Assembly (NCBI GenBank): GCA_018398805.1
Contig: JAGFBZ010000011.1
Span: 124,001 to 188,000, forward strand
Source: Hirundichthys speculiger
Taxonomy: Eukaryota > Chordata > Actinopteri > Beloniformes > Exocoetidae
DNA: 64,000 nucleotides
Direction: 5' to 3'
The position numbers were made by a program, and so were the translations under genes. Below, piece by piece: positions 12,316 through 27,300 of the stretch. Position 1 is the stretch's first letter, and each line of letters opens with the position of its first letter. The notes beneath the pieces were generated by a model. That model ran no database searches, had not been told where the DNA came from, and saw only the letters and a program-made list of their open reading frames with translations.

Positions 12316-15300
12316 GTGAGACTCGTGCATGCACAGTGGTTTTAGTGCACACTCATTTTGCAGAAACGGACGAACGAAGTGGATTTTAACCGTCATAATT
12401 TTTGTTCCTCTTCCAGAAAGGTGGGTCTGTTCATGACTCATAGCAATATAAGCTGCATGAGGAAGGAAAGTGTGCATTGGGCTTGAAACAAAACTTTCAG
12501 ATTTGACACTCCTCCAAACTGAACAGTGCCTCATAAACTTGCACATGACACAAAATGTATGTGAAGTTGACTGCCATAAAACCGAGCTTGTCCCGGTTCA
12601 CCTTAACCACCAACGCTCACTCGCTGAAACCACGAACACACTTTCCTCACACAAACGCACACAGACCTCTAACTAACAGGTGAGGTCTGTGTGTGTATGT
12701 GTGAGGAATGTGTGTTCACACATACACACACAGACCTCTAACTAACAGGTGAGGTTAGTTACACAGACCTCTAACTAACAGGTGAGGTTAGTTACACAGA
12801 CCTCTAACTAACAGGTGAGGTCTGTGTATGTATGTGTGAACACACTTTCCTCACACATACACACACAGACCTCTAACTAACAGGCGAGGCTGAAACCACT
12901 TGAAATGACTTCATTCAAAAGAAAGAAAAATCATTTTAGAAGGCATGTATCCTTATAGCTCAGACAACACAATATCACAATATCCTTTTCTATTAGCAAC
13001 AACTGTTTATTTTAATCTCCAGTTTACTGCTTGCATACTTGAAATGCAAGCAAAGTTTTTAACAACGTAATTGGTCCAAAAATATGCAAGAACACACGCA
13101 ATAGATCCTTAAAATAACACAAATGATCTCTTGCGGTTTTCAGTTCAGAGGGTCTCTCTGTAGGAACGGAGATTCATTTCAGAGTGAAAGCAGACATAGT
13201 AATTACGTAATTATTAGATGATACGAGGTGTCAAATTTTGTTGGGGACCAAAACGACGTGAATCAAAGCAGTTTTAAGTGAGAACAGAATATCCGTTAAC
13301 AGCATAGTGGCAGTAAGTGTGAGCATAGGGGGCAATAAAGCTTCACCAAAATATGTTGCTATTTTAGGCATCTGTCAGGACTCAAAAACATCATTCCACT
13401 GAAGTGATGGTGTGGATAGGACCTTGAAAGACAAACCAAGGTACTTTTATCTTTGTATATGTACAAAAAAGTGCATAAGATTGACTGTTCACATAAGCTG
13501 TGTACAAGTCAAGTCAAATACTGACGTGCAAATTATTGTCAATCGATGGAACGAGGAGAGTTCATGCCCTCTGCTTCCATAGAAATGGACCTGATAAGCC
13601 TTCCCTGCACAGTCCCCATCACAATGGGTTAAAGTAGTAAAACTAACGGCGTTAAACGGCTGAATAAGTAGAGGCCTGATCCACATTACAAACTGTCGTG
13701 TGCGATGAGTGTTCTTAGTTTCATAACTCACAGGTTTCTGAGTCTACTCAACACAAATGACTCATTTGAAAAAGCAATTTGCTTTAACCGTTTTGTTGTT
13801 GTTGTTGTTGTTGTTTTCCCCACCCAGCATGCATCAGCAGTATGTACACAGCAGACAAAGCAAAGCTTATTTCAGCTCAGATATTTTAATAATATAGTAT
13901 TGAAGAGTAGACAAAGGCAGATGGATAGTCATTTGGAGAAAAAGAGCCACATTTATTTTTCACTTTATTCTATAACGTTCTTTGAACAGTTGGAACAATT
14001 GGAAATAAAAGCCTCTTGACTTCACAGAAAAAGATATGGCACCATAATGCCTCTCTGTTTTTCTCCTCCTGTTTTTGTCAGCATGAAGATGGGGGTCGGA
14101 GGTCCATGATGGGCGACCCCTCCAAACTACTGGCTCATTACCATGACGACGCCAAGACGATGTATGAGGTGTTCCAGAGAGGCCTCCACATATCTGGTGG
14201 GTTGGATAAATTCATGAATGAGCAGAATTTTTTTTTTCGCTTCATAATTTCTATTCAGAGTTTTTTTAACAATCGAAAAATCAAAATTGAATAGAAACAC
14301 AAACATAGTCAGTATGGTCCCGATCAACAGAGAAGACAAATGACAAACAACTGGTGCTCCACATGAATGACTGCTAGTGGTGTGATGTTGCACGTAGACA
14401 GACTGTTGTCCATAAATCAACTAGTTGAACACTGTCTCAGTGATAAACGTCTATAACATATCCCATTCACAGCAGTGCCAGTGGTCTCGTCAACCTTTGC
14501 AGAAAAAGATCAGTCTTTCCTGTAATGTAGTGTCCAGGTTTTTCCATGGTTATAACTCCTCCAATCAGAGATTTCCATGAGGAAACGGATGGCGAGTCCT
14601 CACCGACCCATCTCATCGTTATAGCTTTCCTTGCCAACATTGAGTGTGGCTAAGGGATGCACTCAATTCCCCTGTGGGAAGCAGGAAACCTTCCAAGTAC
14701 ACTGTAAAAAAAAAAAATCGTAATGTAACAGAATTTTACTGTCTATTTTACAGATTTTTTTTCTGTATTTTCAAAATACCATTAAATTTACAAAAATAGA
14801 CTGATTTTACATGCCAAATGTAAAATAACATTAAATCACTGTAACTGTAAAAACACACAATATTTCTGTTCTTTTACAAAAAAAAATACTTATATTTATT
14901 GTTAAAATACGTTCACAAATGTATCCCAATTCCCCAAATATTTGTCTGTTATTTAGGGGAATAAACTGTAAAACTGCTAGTGATCTGGCAGGCCCTTTTG
15001 GGTCGTTTCCCAGCATCCTTTGCAGCCCTGGTTGTTTAGGTGCTTATCTGTGTTTATTTGTTAGCTATTTGATTTAATGCTGCCATGTAAAGTCTGTTGC
15101 TGGTTTGACCCCCTGTTGATTCATACCCCTTACATTTAACATGTTAATTTGTGTCACCCTGAGTTAAGTCTGTCTGTGTTCGAATGAGTACCCGTGAGTT
15201 TATTTAATAAAATGTATAAAGCAAAACTTGTGCTGTGCAAAAACAGGAAGTTGAAAAGATACTCCTTTTGCTGGTGCCATAGCTGTCAGGTATTGCAGAC

Positions 15301-18300
15301 CAGGTTCCACTACAATGCAAAGGCTACAGTCCTTAATATTGTAGCAATTTTTAACCCAATATCTAGTTTTTCAACAGTTTTATGACATGTTTTGAAAGAT
15401 GAATCACGTTATTTTTCGTGGCATATACTGTTATATTACATCAAACACAATTTATTATACAACTTCTTTACATAAAATAATGTCATTGAAACCAATTAAT
15501 AACATTTTTTTTTTACAGTATAGGTACAGAAGTAGACTCACTGTTACCTGCTGTCCCGTTGCTGGATTAACAGCTGAGCACACCTCCCTTTAAAACAAAT
15601 GAATCTGTTCACATTTCCAAAAACAATGAAACCTAGTGGCCACACATGATTTAGATTTAGTGCATTCTCAGAAGGTACCAGAGTTATATTTGCTAAAGAT
15701 AAATGCAGATATATAAACATTATATTGAAGCTTGCAATTGATAGAAATTCTTGAGGCGTAGTTGCAGAATCTCTTCCCGTTCATTATTATTTATTGTACA
15801 TTTAAGCAACATACACAGCTCTAAGCTTAAACTCTAAACGCAATGTTAAACCCATGAACTTGGCACAGAAAGTTGAAATAAAACATCTTGGTGATATATG
15901 GTCAATAAAGAATTTATTTATAACGGGTACGAGTTAATACACATTTCAAATGAGTTATTCTTTTGGTACACAAAGTTTCTGACGTGTAAATATTTATAAA
16001 AATCCTTATTTGATCATTCATGCTGGCCTTTCAGAGAATCGAGTCTTCCCCAAAGAGATCAGCCGCTCTGACTGCACCTCCTTTTTTCTAAACTGTGATA
16101 TTTGAGCCGAACCCTTGTTCTGACATCTCTGGATTGTCTGTCAGAGCTGTAACAAGATAGAGAGGAGAATTATTGTTATAAGGTTTTGTAAGTTTACTCC
16201 AGGCCCACAATACATTAGCTATCAAAAATTAATCTTTGTCTTGTGTCCTTGTTGTTGTGTTTTGTTTTGTTTTTTTTTTTTTTTTTTTTTGTTTTTTTAA
16301 ACCAAACAGATTCACACGAGAGAAAAGTTTGCAGACGGCCGATTCATATCAGACCATGTTGAGTCTGAGTTTCCATTCACCCATGTAAAAATACTTCAAG
16401 CCTCAATAGATGTAGTATTTGTGCAGTTTTCCTCTAATTGTTACGCCTTGAATCTCTGGGTTCTGCCTGATAACGAATGCTAAAGGTTCCACTGCTAGGG
16501 ACAGGGGACTTTCTTGAGCTGCACCTCGCTCCAGTTCAGATGGAGTGCACAGCAGACCGTTAGTGGTTAGGGTTAGGGTTAGGTGTTAGTGGTTTATATC
16601 AGAGTCTAATCCAGTCCAGAAATCCAGATCTAGAGACCAAATCTTTGCATTTCTTCAAACAAATCAGCCAGGAATGAAGACACATTAAACGTCTGCTGAG
16701 ATTTCTCATGGAGGTGGTGAAGGAGAGGAAGGAGTCTCAACTGCTGAGAGAAGCAGGTGTTAAGGTACTCTTTTTCTCTACCTGGCTATCATCAAGGCTC
16801 ATCAGCCTGACGGTACCAGCTCCTCTAGTATGAAGGAAGTTAACGATTTCAGTGTTAAACTGGCTACATCCAAATAAAGATGTGCTGTCAGGTATGGAAG
16901 ATGTTCAGCGATGTAAGAGGCGGTTATCACAACATCTCGATATGTACTGGTCTACTGCTGTCAGTTCATTGTGCTGGTTGGTACCCAGTATAGCAATTCA
17001 GTGGCTTATATTGTCTCTGACAGATCTTGACCCTTGCGGTCGTGCTTAATTTGGAATTATAGTGCAACTACTTCTGGGCTTGAGGAGTTTTTGCTCATCA
17101 GTCAGCCTCCCAGTTAGATTATTTTTTTGTGTCTAAATCTCTAATACATGTGGTTGAGAAAGCAGAGATGGGCCATACTGCTCTTTCTGACCATGCTGAT
17201 GTTGACTCCTCAACATCTGAGACATGCAGAACAGGGGTCCTCCAGGACTGGAGTTGGAGACCCCTGATGTAGATAAAATATTGGCCAAAGTTCTCGCCCT
17301 CAGACTACAAAAAAATTGTAACCTCAATTGTGGATGCAGACCAGATGAGGTTCATTAAAGTCAGAAATTCATTCTGTAATACAAGGTTTGTTTTCACATT
17401 ATTCATTACCTTAATACACTGAAAATGCCTGGAGCAGTTGTAGTAAAGACCAGTTATTTTTTTTATGTTCATGTGTAACCAGAAACATAATCTTTTTTTG
17501 TGCCTACAGTACAGATTTAGCTGTACGAGTTGGTACCATGCCCAGTAGTTCTAACCTAAACACATGGAGACAGAGGTGGAACAGTGTTGACAGAGCTGTA
17601 AGCTCACTGTGACGCTACCAATTATACCTCTGTGGCTGGAGATAAAATAACTCTTCTGGTTTCCATGGTGATGGTCAACTTTATGTGTCACGGCTCACAG
17701 CCAAGGAATCTAACAGATAGGGGTTTCATTATACATGACTCGTGTGTTGTAATTCATACACTGTATAAAAGTGTGCAGCAGAATTTGAATGCTTACAAAG
17801 TGGATGATTAGTTTAAGTCAGATGGGATCCTAAAAGCACAAAACGGCTCATAGATTACCGTGTAAAGAGTGTTTGATGTATTCAGTCTTTTTATGTGAAC
17901 CATTAACCCGACCGTAAAGTTGCAGTTTCAGCTAGAACAGCCAACGCTGTTCAGGTTAATGGTTACACAGAAAAAATATGATTAACTATAAATTGTTTTG
18001 ATCTTCAGCCATTTTAATCCAAGCGGCGTTTAAGATCCTCTTGCTACGTAGTGCTTGATATTGCTTTGCCTGGAAAGCAAAAATAGAAGAAGTGACTGGT
18101 TTTGGCTCCCTATGTGTTTCACAGGTGATGGACCCTGCTTAGGCTCACGCCTGCCCAACCAGCCCTACAAATGGATGTCCTACAAAGAGGTATGTGCCAT
18201 TTAGGGGACATTTTTATCTCCTTATAAGACGAGCTGAAGTTGTACCCGGGAGAATAAACGGCATAAAACACAAACCAGTAGCTGCCACAGATGAATATTA

Positions 18301-21300
18301 CAAGAAGCTTCTACTGTGGTAATGAAACAAAACTTGGGCTGCTGTAAGTCTTCTAAAGATCTTTGTTTTTATTTTTTTTTTTCATTTGACATATTGGCGA
18401 CTTGAGCTCCAGCCTTGCTGATCAACATGCCTTTCTGACAAGATACCACTGTCTTTATCTGTATGTGGCATGCTGGTAAAGGAACTAAGGATAAGCTCAA
18501 TAGGCTTACAGAAGGGCTGCAGGGCAGGATGTCTCAACAACAACAACTTTCTCAGAAAAACAGAAGAAGAAGACAGAGCTGGAAACAGACACAAAGGAGA
18601 AACTAGGGAAAGATATGACAAACTGATCACAAGTGCAAGATAAACAGTTGAGTAAATGATATTCAGTGCCAGCTGACGGGCTACAATTTCCCTAAACTTT
18701 TGTTTCAGGTAACCGATTCCATTTCCCAGACTTGCATATGTGGAAACTTGTTTCTCCTTCTGTTATCTTCTGTCGTGCACAGATTGGAGGACCTGCTTCC
18801 ATTCTGACCACTGTGTTGGTGGAGACATTTGACGTTTGTCATAATCCATCTTTTAATTCCCAAATTATCTGTTAATGTCCAAGATCCCCCTGAAGCAGTT
18901 TCAGGTTCCAGCATCCATGAACATGGAAATGATGGGTTTTTAGGAAGTCACTGGAGTGTTTCTGGTGTGACGAGGGAATTTTTTTTAGACAAGGGATTTG
19001 GAAATCAGATATGATGTCATCTTCTGATTTATCATCATACTGTTGAAAGGTGGTAGTGGGTGGAAATTTGTTTTTTTTTCTTTATTTTGTTTTGTTTTTT
19101 TTCCCAGTGTCATTGCCCAATTCCCAAAAAAATCTAGACAATTCTGGACTTGTTCACCACCTCACTCACTGTGAAACATTCTCTTCTTGTTATGAAACCA
19201 CAATTGATCTAAGATGGAAAAAATAAATCTTGAGACTTCTGGGGAAACATTAAACTCATAATCCTAGCTGTGTAAGCACAGGAACTTAAGTCATGTTCCC
19301 TCTGATGTCTTTTGCAATCACAGTTGCTTTTGACAGCTCAACGGTTAATGTAATAAGTGGATTCTTTATGTCTTATCCTCAGGGGAAAACGTGGGTGTGC
19401 ATTTTTCCACTTTACTTTTCCATGTTACTATAAACTCTAATACACTAGTACCGAAAGTCGTGAAGCCAAGAACTCGTATCAAGAAATTTTTACCCCAAGA
19501 AAATTAAAACCAGATGAGTTTTTCTTGGGTAGTCTTTGTCCTTGGAAGTTAGTTTGGCTTGTGTCTGGTTTTGTTCCACTTGGTTCAATCAGCAGTTTGA
19601 TCTTCTCATTTCACAGGTGACAGCCCGAGCAGAGCATCTGGGTTCAGGCCTTCTGCACCAAGGGTGCCAACCCAACCCCGACCAGTTCATAGGAGTGTTT
19701 GCTCAGAACAGACCTGAGGTGACTGCCGCTCTATGAACACTTCATGATGTCTCCCTCCATTAGTCTCTTGTGTCATGTAAGACAATAAGTAAAGGGAAGT
19801 GGCTGGAATTTCTCTCTCTGTGATTTCAGTGGATCATCTCAGAGCTGGCTTGCTACACCTACTCCATGGTGGTGGTGCCACTTTATGACACTCTAGGCGC
19901 AGATGCTATACGGTTCATCATAAACACCGGTAAGCGTGTGTACAAACAGACAACTCATTCATAGAGCAAAGTGTTTATGAGAGAAAATATCAGCTGAAAC
20001 TATTAAGCCTTGAGTTTCTGCCCTAGAGCTTTTTTCTTTAAACAAACACTTGTGCCAAGCAAGAAATTAAATCTACTTTCACTTCCCGTTAGATTCCAGT
20101 TCAGTCCCGTTCATGTTTTACTGAAATTCACACAAGGGTGCGTGTGCACTTGTGTGCTTGTTTCATTTCAGCTGACATCTCCACAGTCATCTGCGACAAA
20201 ATGGAGAAAGCTCAGGTGCTTTTAGACAATGTGGAGCGGAAGGAGACCCCCGCCCTGCGACGAATCATCCTGATGGATTCCTTCGACTCGGCTCTCGAGG
20301 AGCACGGCAAGAGCTGTGGCGTCCACGTGCAGAGCATGCAGGAAGTGGAGGTGTGACATGAAAAAAAATACATATATATCCCTGCAGTATTCTAAGTTAC
20401 TGCGTTCAGGAATTGGTTTGATGCAGTCAATGCAAAACATACTTCCAATAACAATAATGTGCATAAAGGGACTCTTCACTAATACTATAAAATAATCACC
20501 ATGGCTAAATATTTCTATGTATTATATGTGCTTTGAATAGAAAAAATGCTGTTCTTATCACCATATACACTATTCTGGAGTGTCTGTTTTTCTGCAAGAT
20601 GGGCTGCTCTGTCATTGAAACTTTTTTGTGGAACCGATGATGGTCTTGATACTGGGCAGCACTGTTGCCTCTCAGCACGAAGGTTCCTGGTTCAAACCTT
20701 GGCGGGTCTGTGGGGAGTTTGCATGTTCTCCCCGTGCTTTGCTCAGTCTGTGACATGTTAGGTTGACTGGTGGCTCTAAATTGTCCATGGGAGTCATTGT
20801 GACTGTGCATGGTTGTTTGACTACGCATGACCCTGCAATAGACTGGCGACCTGTCCAGGTGTATATCTGCCTTTCACCTGTGGAGAGCTGGGATAGGCTC
20901 CAGCAGGTCCTCGTGACCCTGTATAGCAGTGGTCTAGAAACCTTTCTTTGTGCCACAGACCGGTTTAATGTCAGGCAATATTTTCACGGACCGGTCAGTA
21001 AAATGTGCTGCAGAGAAATTCAACAAAATAAAATGATAGGACTGGCATAAAAAATTGTGAAATTTTCTGTATATTATAATAAACGTAAATCCACTGTGTA
21101 TTCATGTGCAACTTTATTAGAAGCGTCCTCGTAACAACACACCAACAACAGAACAATGGTAACATCCCTCTGTGCAAAGACACTTTCCAAAGATGCTTGT
21201 TTTTTTCACCATTTTGCCAGCTTGGGGGTTTGGACGTATCACCTGACCGAGACACGGGTCTTGAAGTCTTGTCATGTCATAGACGGATGTAATGGAGAAA

Positions 21301-24300
21301 ACCTGGTCATTTTTCAAAATTAAAACATCATTTAAATTTCGGATAGTAAATCAAACTGTAATAATGGAAGTTATTCATTTTTTCTCTGCGGCCTTGTACC
21401 AAATGACCCAGGGACCGGTACCTGGGCCGGTGACCGGGGGTTTGGGACCACTGCTGTATAGGGTTAAAACCGTGTATTGATAATGGATGGATGGATGCAT
21501 TGATACTAGAGTAACTTGAATCCATAAAACACTAAAAAAAAAAAAAAAAAAACAATTTAAAAATAAAAAGGCCACATGTCAACCAAAGCTCCACAAACTT
21601 AACGCCATCTTACTGTATCACATCATTTAGTTCCAAGTAATGGTTTTACACTATTACCCTGATTCCTGTAGTACTGGTTATAAGTGAAATATCAAGGTCT
21701 ATGTACATGTTTGTTCCACACTAATGGCTTCAACTATGTCTTATATACCCTTATATAGACTAGTAACAGTCAAGAACCTACGATGATAGGGACATGCCAG
21801 TCATATGTAATGAGGCTATCTTTAAACTCAGCTAGACATGTGCACACACACAGGCTGAGTTCCTGCTGGGTTAGATGTTTATCTGCCTTTGTGTCTTGGC
21901 GCATTTACAGTAATTTGTCTGCTTTGATTACTATGACTGGTAAGATTTCATTAGGCCAATTACAACAAAGAGGCAAATGAAAGTGATCCAGTAGATAATA
22001 GTGTTTTGTCTCAGACTCAATACAGTTGCAGGGAGGGCAGCTTTCAGTCTCACATGTAGATAACTGTCTTTTTCTGTAATGTTCAACCTTCCTGGAAGTG
22101 TCAGAAATTTCCCTACATGGTAGACCTCCAGCTTACCAGATGTTAGCAATTAAAAGCTTTGGTTTTGAGCTTTGACCCGCTGTCACAGATTCTGTGGGAA
22201 AACCTACACAAATAGATGGGTCTTTATGGCTTTATTTTTCTAGAGAAGATTTTCGGACCACATGTGTTTTCTGGTCAGGCCTTTCTCTAGTAAATGAAGA
22301 CAGCAGGTCTGATCAAGGCTCGGTATCGTCCCTTAAATGTAGGACATTCACTGACAGAAATCGGAGAACATCAGCCGATATTTACGGTGTCACAGGAAAC
22401 CACAATTAAGCTACGTTTGGTGACATAGTTATACTACTAGCTGTCCACATCAAATGTCACAATAATTTATAATTATTTCTATTCTGTTCTTTTACAGGCT
22501 ATGGGAAGAGATCATTACAGGAAGCCTATAGTAAGTACAACAAATTACAGCAGCTCTACAACAGCTTTAGCAAATAACAGAGATCATGTGTTTTTATCCA
22601 GATAATTAAGGTATTGTGAGGATTCTGGAAATATCCAACAAGAAGTCCTTTTTGATAGTTGCTGCCTGGGTTTGCCATTGCAGGTTGAATTATTTAATAA
22701 ATAACCTCCAGTTTGTCTAAAGCCTACTGTCTTGGTCTGATCAGAAAATGGAAATATCCAGAAGGCAAATATCAACTTCTCTGGTTTGCCTGTCAGCGGA
22801 TTAACTTTGTAATTATTATATATCCTTTAAAGTAGCAACAAAAAAAAGCAAAGAAACATCTTGAAGGTTTTTACACAAGTCTGTATTCTGACACTTCAAA
22901 CAAGGTCTGGATAATACTGGATACTAACACGCCAAGAAATAATTTGTACTACTTGTTTGGACAGAAGTGACAGAGCCAGGTGGCTGCTCACGCAGCTCAG
23001 CGAATATGAATTTCAAGCATTCCTGTGGTGCAGCTGCAGAGGCTGCAGAGGTCTTTCTCCAGATAGGCTGAACTTCTTCTGAATCATGTCACTTTTCCTC
23101 CACAGCCGCCAGCACCGGATGACCTCTCCATTGTGTGTTTCACCAGCGGAACCACAGGTAATCCTTGCCATTTTGCAAAGGGTCATGCACAGTTTTTACT
23201 TGGAACTGGAGGTTATGTCACTCAGGGCTGAAGCTAAAAGGAAGCTAAAAGGAAGGATTTATAGGGCCAAAAATGTTTGGACTGTGTTCAGCATTTAGGA
23301 GGAAGATGGCAACCATGAAATAAAGATGAAGATAGTTCGGTAAGACTTGATAATATTTACATAGCATGGGACAAGACTGAACTGCTGCTCTCAGATTAAA
23401 GCACAAACACCCACAGGTAGGCTCACATCTGGATTTGGCACGTGACCTGCTTTTCAGAGGAATCCAACTTGTTATTAAAATTTTTAGTTTGAAACTGTTG
23501 GCTTTACCGCTCAATGTTTTCCCTGCCATTACGAGGCACAGCAGCTTAGTGTTGTTGTTGTTTGTTGTTGTTTTTTTTTTAAGTGCTGCCAGTGAATGCC
23601 AAAAAAGAATATGAGCCCCTTTTGCTGCCTCCACTGTGACAGACACATGTTAAACAGAAAAGTGGCACATGTAAAATGGAAGGAAATGTCTTTCTAAAAG
23701 CATATGTCAACCATCAAAATAAGTCTGCCAACTTGATGTCGGTTTTGAATATTTTTCACCCCCCTTTTCTGCTATTTGTGTGCCTTACTGTTTTGAAAAT
23801 CTCCATTACATAAACGAGCAACTCTTGAGCCATAAATGCTTACAATGATGTGTTTTCTACTAAAGGGAGACATTATCTCTGGCTTAACCTGGCATTATAT
23901 TTTGCTTATTAGTTTAATTTAATAATTATAATAATAATTTTTGATAATTAATATAAAAAAGTGCTGCAAGGCCAGTTCCCCATATGGATGGGTCTGACTG
24001 TGCATAACTAGCATAAATGCAAACAAATATTTGAGCTCAAGCTGTGAATACATGCCATCTATGACACCTGATCAATGAGCTAAAACAGGCAAATTATTTT
24101 ATCAGCTGATCCCATCTACTCCAGTTTGCAAAGCTTTCACATGATGAAATTGCTGCAAGTTGTGCTACAAATGGTAAAAAAAAAAAAAAAAAAAAAAAAA
24201 AATCACACACACCTACACCCGCAACTGCCAAAGAAAGGTGGGAAAAAGCTACCATGCTTGTAGTCTTAACTCTATATCTCTACGTGTTCACGTACAGTTT

Positions 24301-27300
24301 GAAGTCAAACGCGTACCTCTTCCTAAAGAAAAGTGCCTTTCTGAGTAGAGAATAATTTTACCAACTTCAACTGTTTTTGCCATCAATAATTGTTTGCAAA
24401 ATAAAACGCAGAAAAACAGAGCACGGGTTGAATCATATTTGAACCTTCTTTTATTTACATTATCCCCAGCCACAGGTTTCTCACTTGTATTCCACTTACT
24501 GTACATGTACTGTAAGTAAAGATTTTAGCTCACAGATTCAGGCGCCTGCTCCATGCTGACAAAGTTTTGAGACTGCAAATTATAAAACATGGGAACCAAG
24601 ATGTCAGGTCAGCTCATTTAAAACACCAATCTACAGGATTCGAGTTTGCTTTATCCAAAGACCCGCTGAATTATTAGACTACAGGACAGGATGACCTGCC
24701 GCTGACACGCCATGTCCATTTACATAGTTTTCACTGACATCTGCACAAATGCTGCTAAAGCAGCACACAGGCACCAAGTGTGTTAGCAAGAGGACTTAAT
24801 AGCTGTGAACTCTGCAACGTATTGCATAATGCTGCATGTCTCTGTGAACAGGAAGTTGGCTGAAACACAAAGCAGCTGCCCTTTGTTTTGTAGATACCAT
24901 GTGACTTACTGGAAATGGCACGTCTATAAAGTGGTTTAGTTCTGTCACTGTTGCATGCTGGTTGCACCGATGCCGGGGTGGAAAAAAAGAAATGAAAAAG
25001 CATTTTGTAGAATGTCACTTACAGTACCCTACTTTAGACATTTAACATGTTCTTTCATTTCATACAAACTTTGGAGGCTAAATGCTTTGACCTCTCAGCA
25101 GTAAAAGACTTGTACATAACTGGAAAAATATAAAAACGTATGCCCTCCCTTTGATATACACACTACTTCCTTGGATTACCCAGCGTGTTCTGTCATGTCA
25201 CATGTGGGCACAGACAGGAAGCGCTGCTGCTTTTTAGGAGGGGTCTCACTCTACACTCTCACCATATGCTGAAGATAAGGGACAAAAAAAAAAAAACAGC
25301 AAAAGGGAGGTCATCTGAGGACTCACTGGTGTCAGTTTACAGCAGCAGCTGCCTGTGTGCAGGCTTTGTTGAAAACGGTGCCACCTACTGGCATCCAGAC
25401 AGCACTGTAGCCTCTGCAGGACAGAGTTTCTGTTTCCTCACGTCACACTGCATTTCCCGAGAAGGCCCTCTGTCTTTGTTGCAACATCTGCTCAGGTCCT
25501 AAAGAGTTGCCTGCAACAGTCTGAGGTGGATTTCAGAAACAGGAACACCTCATACCAGAGTTATTGCTTCATGTAACCACAGTTTATACATGTGTGTGTG
25601 AGTTAGTAGGACACAGCTATGATATGGCATTGCTGACCAGTGTAACTGCCCAAAGTACATTTTTAAACTCACACAAAAAGTCAGGGCATTGTGGGTTTTT
25701 CTTTTTTTTTTTTTCAGTGGCAGATCTGTCAGAGCTCTCTGTCTCTTTATCAAGTAATAGTATTATTTGTTCACATATGTTCTTTTATTAAAGTACTGTG
25801 CAAGGTGAGACAATCCGCAGATTGATCTATATATTTTTTTTCATCACATACAAGTAGATTTCCATTTTGAAAATTGAATGTATATTATTTGTCACTATAG
25901 CTTCTGCTTTTTGACTGTTGAACCTTTGAGTTCCACAGCCGATGCTGTGCACTGTACACGATCACAAGTCGCTGTACGAAGCACATTTAGTCAAGACATG
26001 TGAGTGAAATTTCATTGAAACTCTGAGATAGCCATGCCTGTCCAGAAAACTGATTCCTTCAGCCTTCCAGTTAGATCACTTGTTCTTCTGGCTGCACTCA
26101 CAGGCTGCTGTTGATTTTTTTTTTCAATATTTACTGCAGTTCATAATGACCGAAGGGGTGTGCGGTCTTAAGTTTTCAAGATGTGAAAAATGAATTCATT
26201 TGTGTGACTTTCTTTAATCCTCATGGGTACCTGTGTGATCCTCGGGCAAGCGAGGTGAGCTCACCCGTGTCTCCTTCAACAGGAAACCCGAAGGGAGTCA
26301 TGCTCACCCATGGAAACGTAGTGGCAGATTTCTCAGGCTTCCTCAAAGTGACAGATGTGAGTGACCATCTTTTCTTTGCACGTTTAGCTTCCACACCAGT
26401 CCTTCATGTCATTGAGTCTCATTTAGAGAACATGCAAATGTTTGCTAAGTGATTCGTGAGGCTGGAATGCTTGGTTTTAGCTCCGGCTTGTATTTTCTAG
26501 TTACTGTGTGGCGAGATCATTTTGAAGACATCTGATTGTTTCCTTCTCTGTGTGTCCTGCAGAAAGTCATTTTCCCTAACCAAGATGATTGCCTCATTTC
26601 CTTCCTCCCACTGGCGCACATGTTTGAGCGACTCATTGAGGTAAATGAACTGATCCTGAGATCCGTGACCAGAGGAATGAGATATTTGTGTTTTTATAAG
26701 TTTCAGGATGTTGGAGTGGGCAGAGGAAGATGATGTATGACATTGTAGGTGGGTGTTAATTGTTGAGTGTGTGGGTTGGAGAACGAGGGGCTTGATCCTC
26801 ACTTTTCCTCTCCCTTCTCCAGTTACTTTCCACCACTGAGGATCAAAGCTTTTCTGGCATTTTACAGACGTGCGGTGGGCATTTAGTATCATTTTTAGAG
26901 TATACAGAACACGCGCGCAAATGTGCACTTTCAAATGAGAGAGACTTTAACCTTATGATTACAAGACACCATATTGTACCTATGGGTACATAGGTAGTCA
27001 CAGAAAATACTTTTAACCCCATTTGGCATATCGAAGCATATTCATGCTAAGGAGACAATAAGGGCTTGTAGAAAAATGATTCACTGTAACTTTTTATTGG
27101 CTTACAACACCTTCTCCGTTTAGTGGAAACATTGGGAAAGAAAAAAAAGGATTAAAGTTTCACTTTTAGTCAGAGCTTTGACAAGTCTTCTGTGGTTGCA
27201 GCTCATTCCCTTTTTTTTATCCAAGACTTTCTATCCGTCTATCCTGTTCTGCCTGGTGATGTTTTTAGTCCGGAAGAACATTACCTGTTCAGAACCTGCT

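Noticed and set aside
11968..12546. 192-residue open frame on the minus strand
   Set aside because: It lies antisense to the first acsl6 coding exon and its intron, and is open only because of the GC-rich exon. No domain or splice logic supports it.
12645..12895. CRISPR-like repeat array
   Set aside because: Units are contiguous or separated by related CA/GT sequence rather than unique spacers, and the genome is vertebrate.
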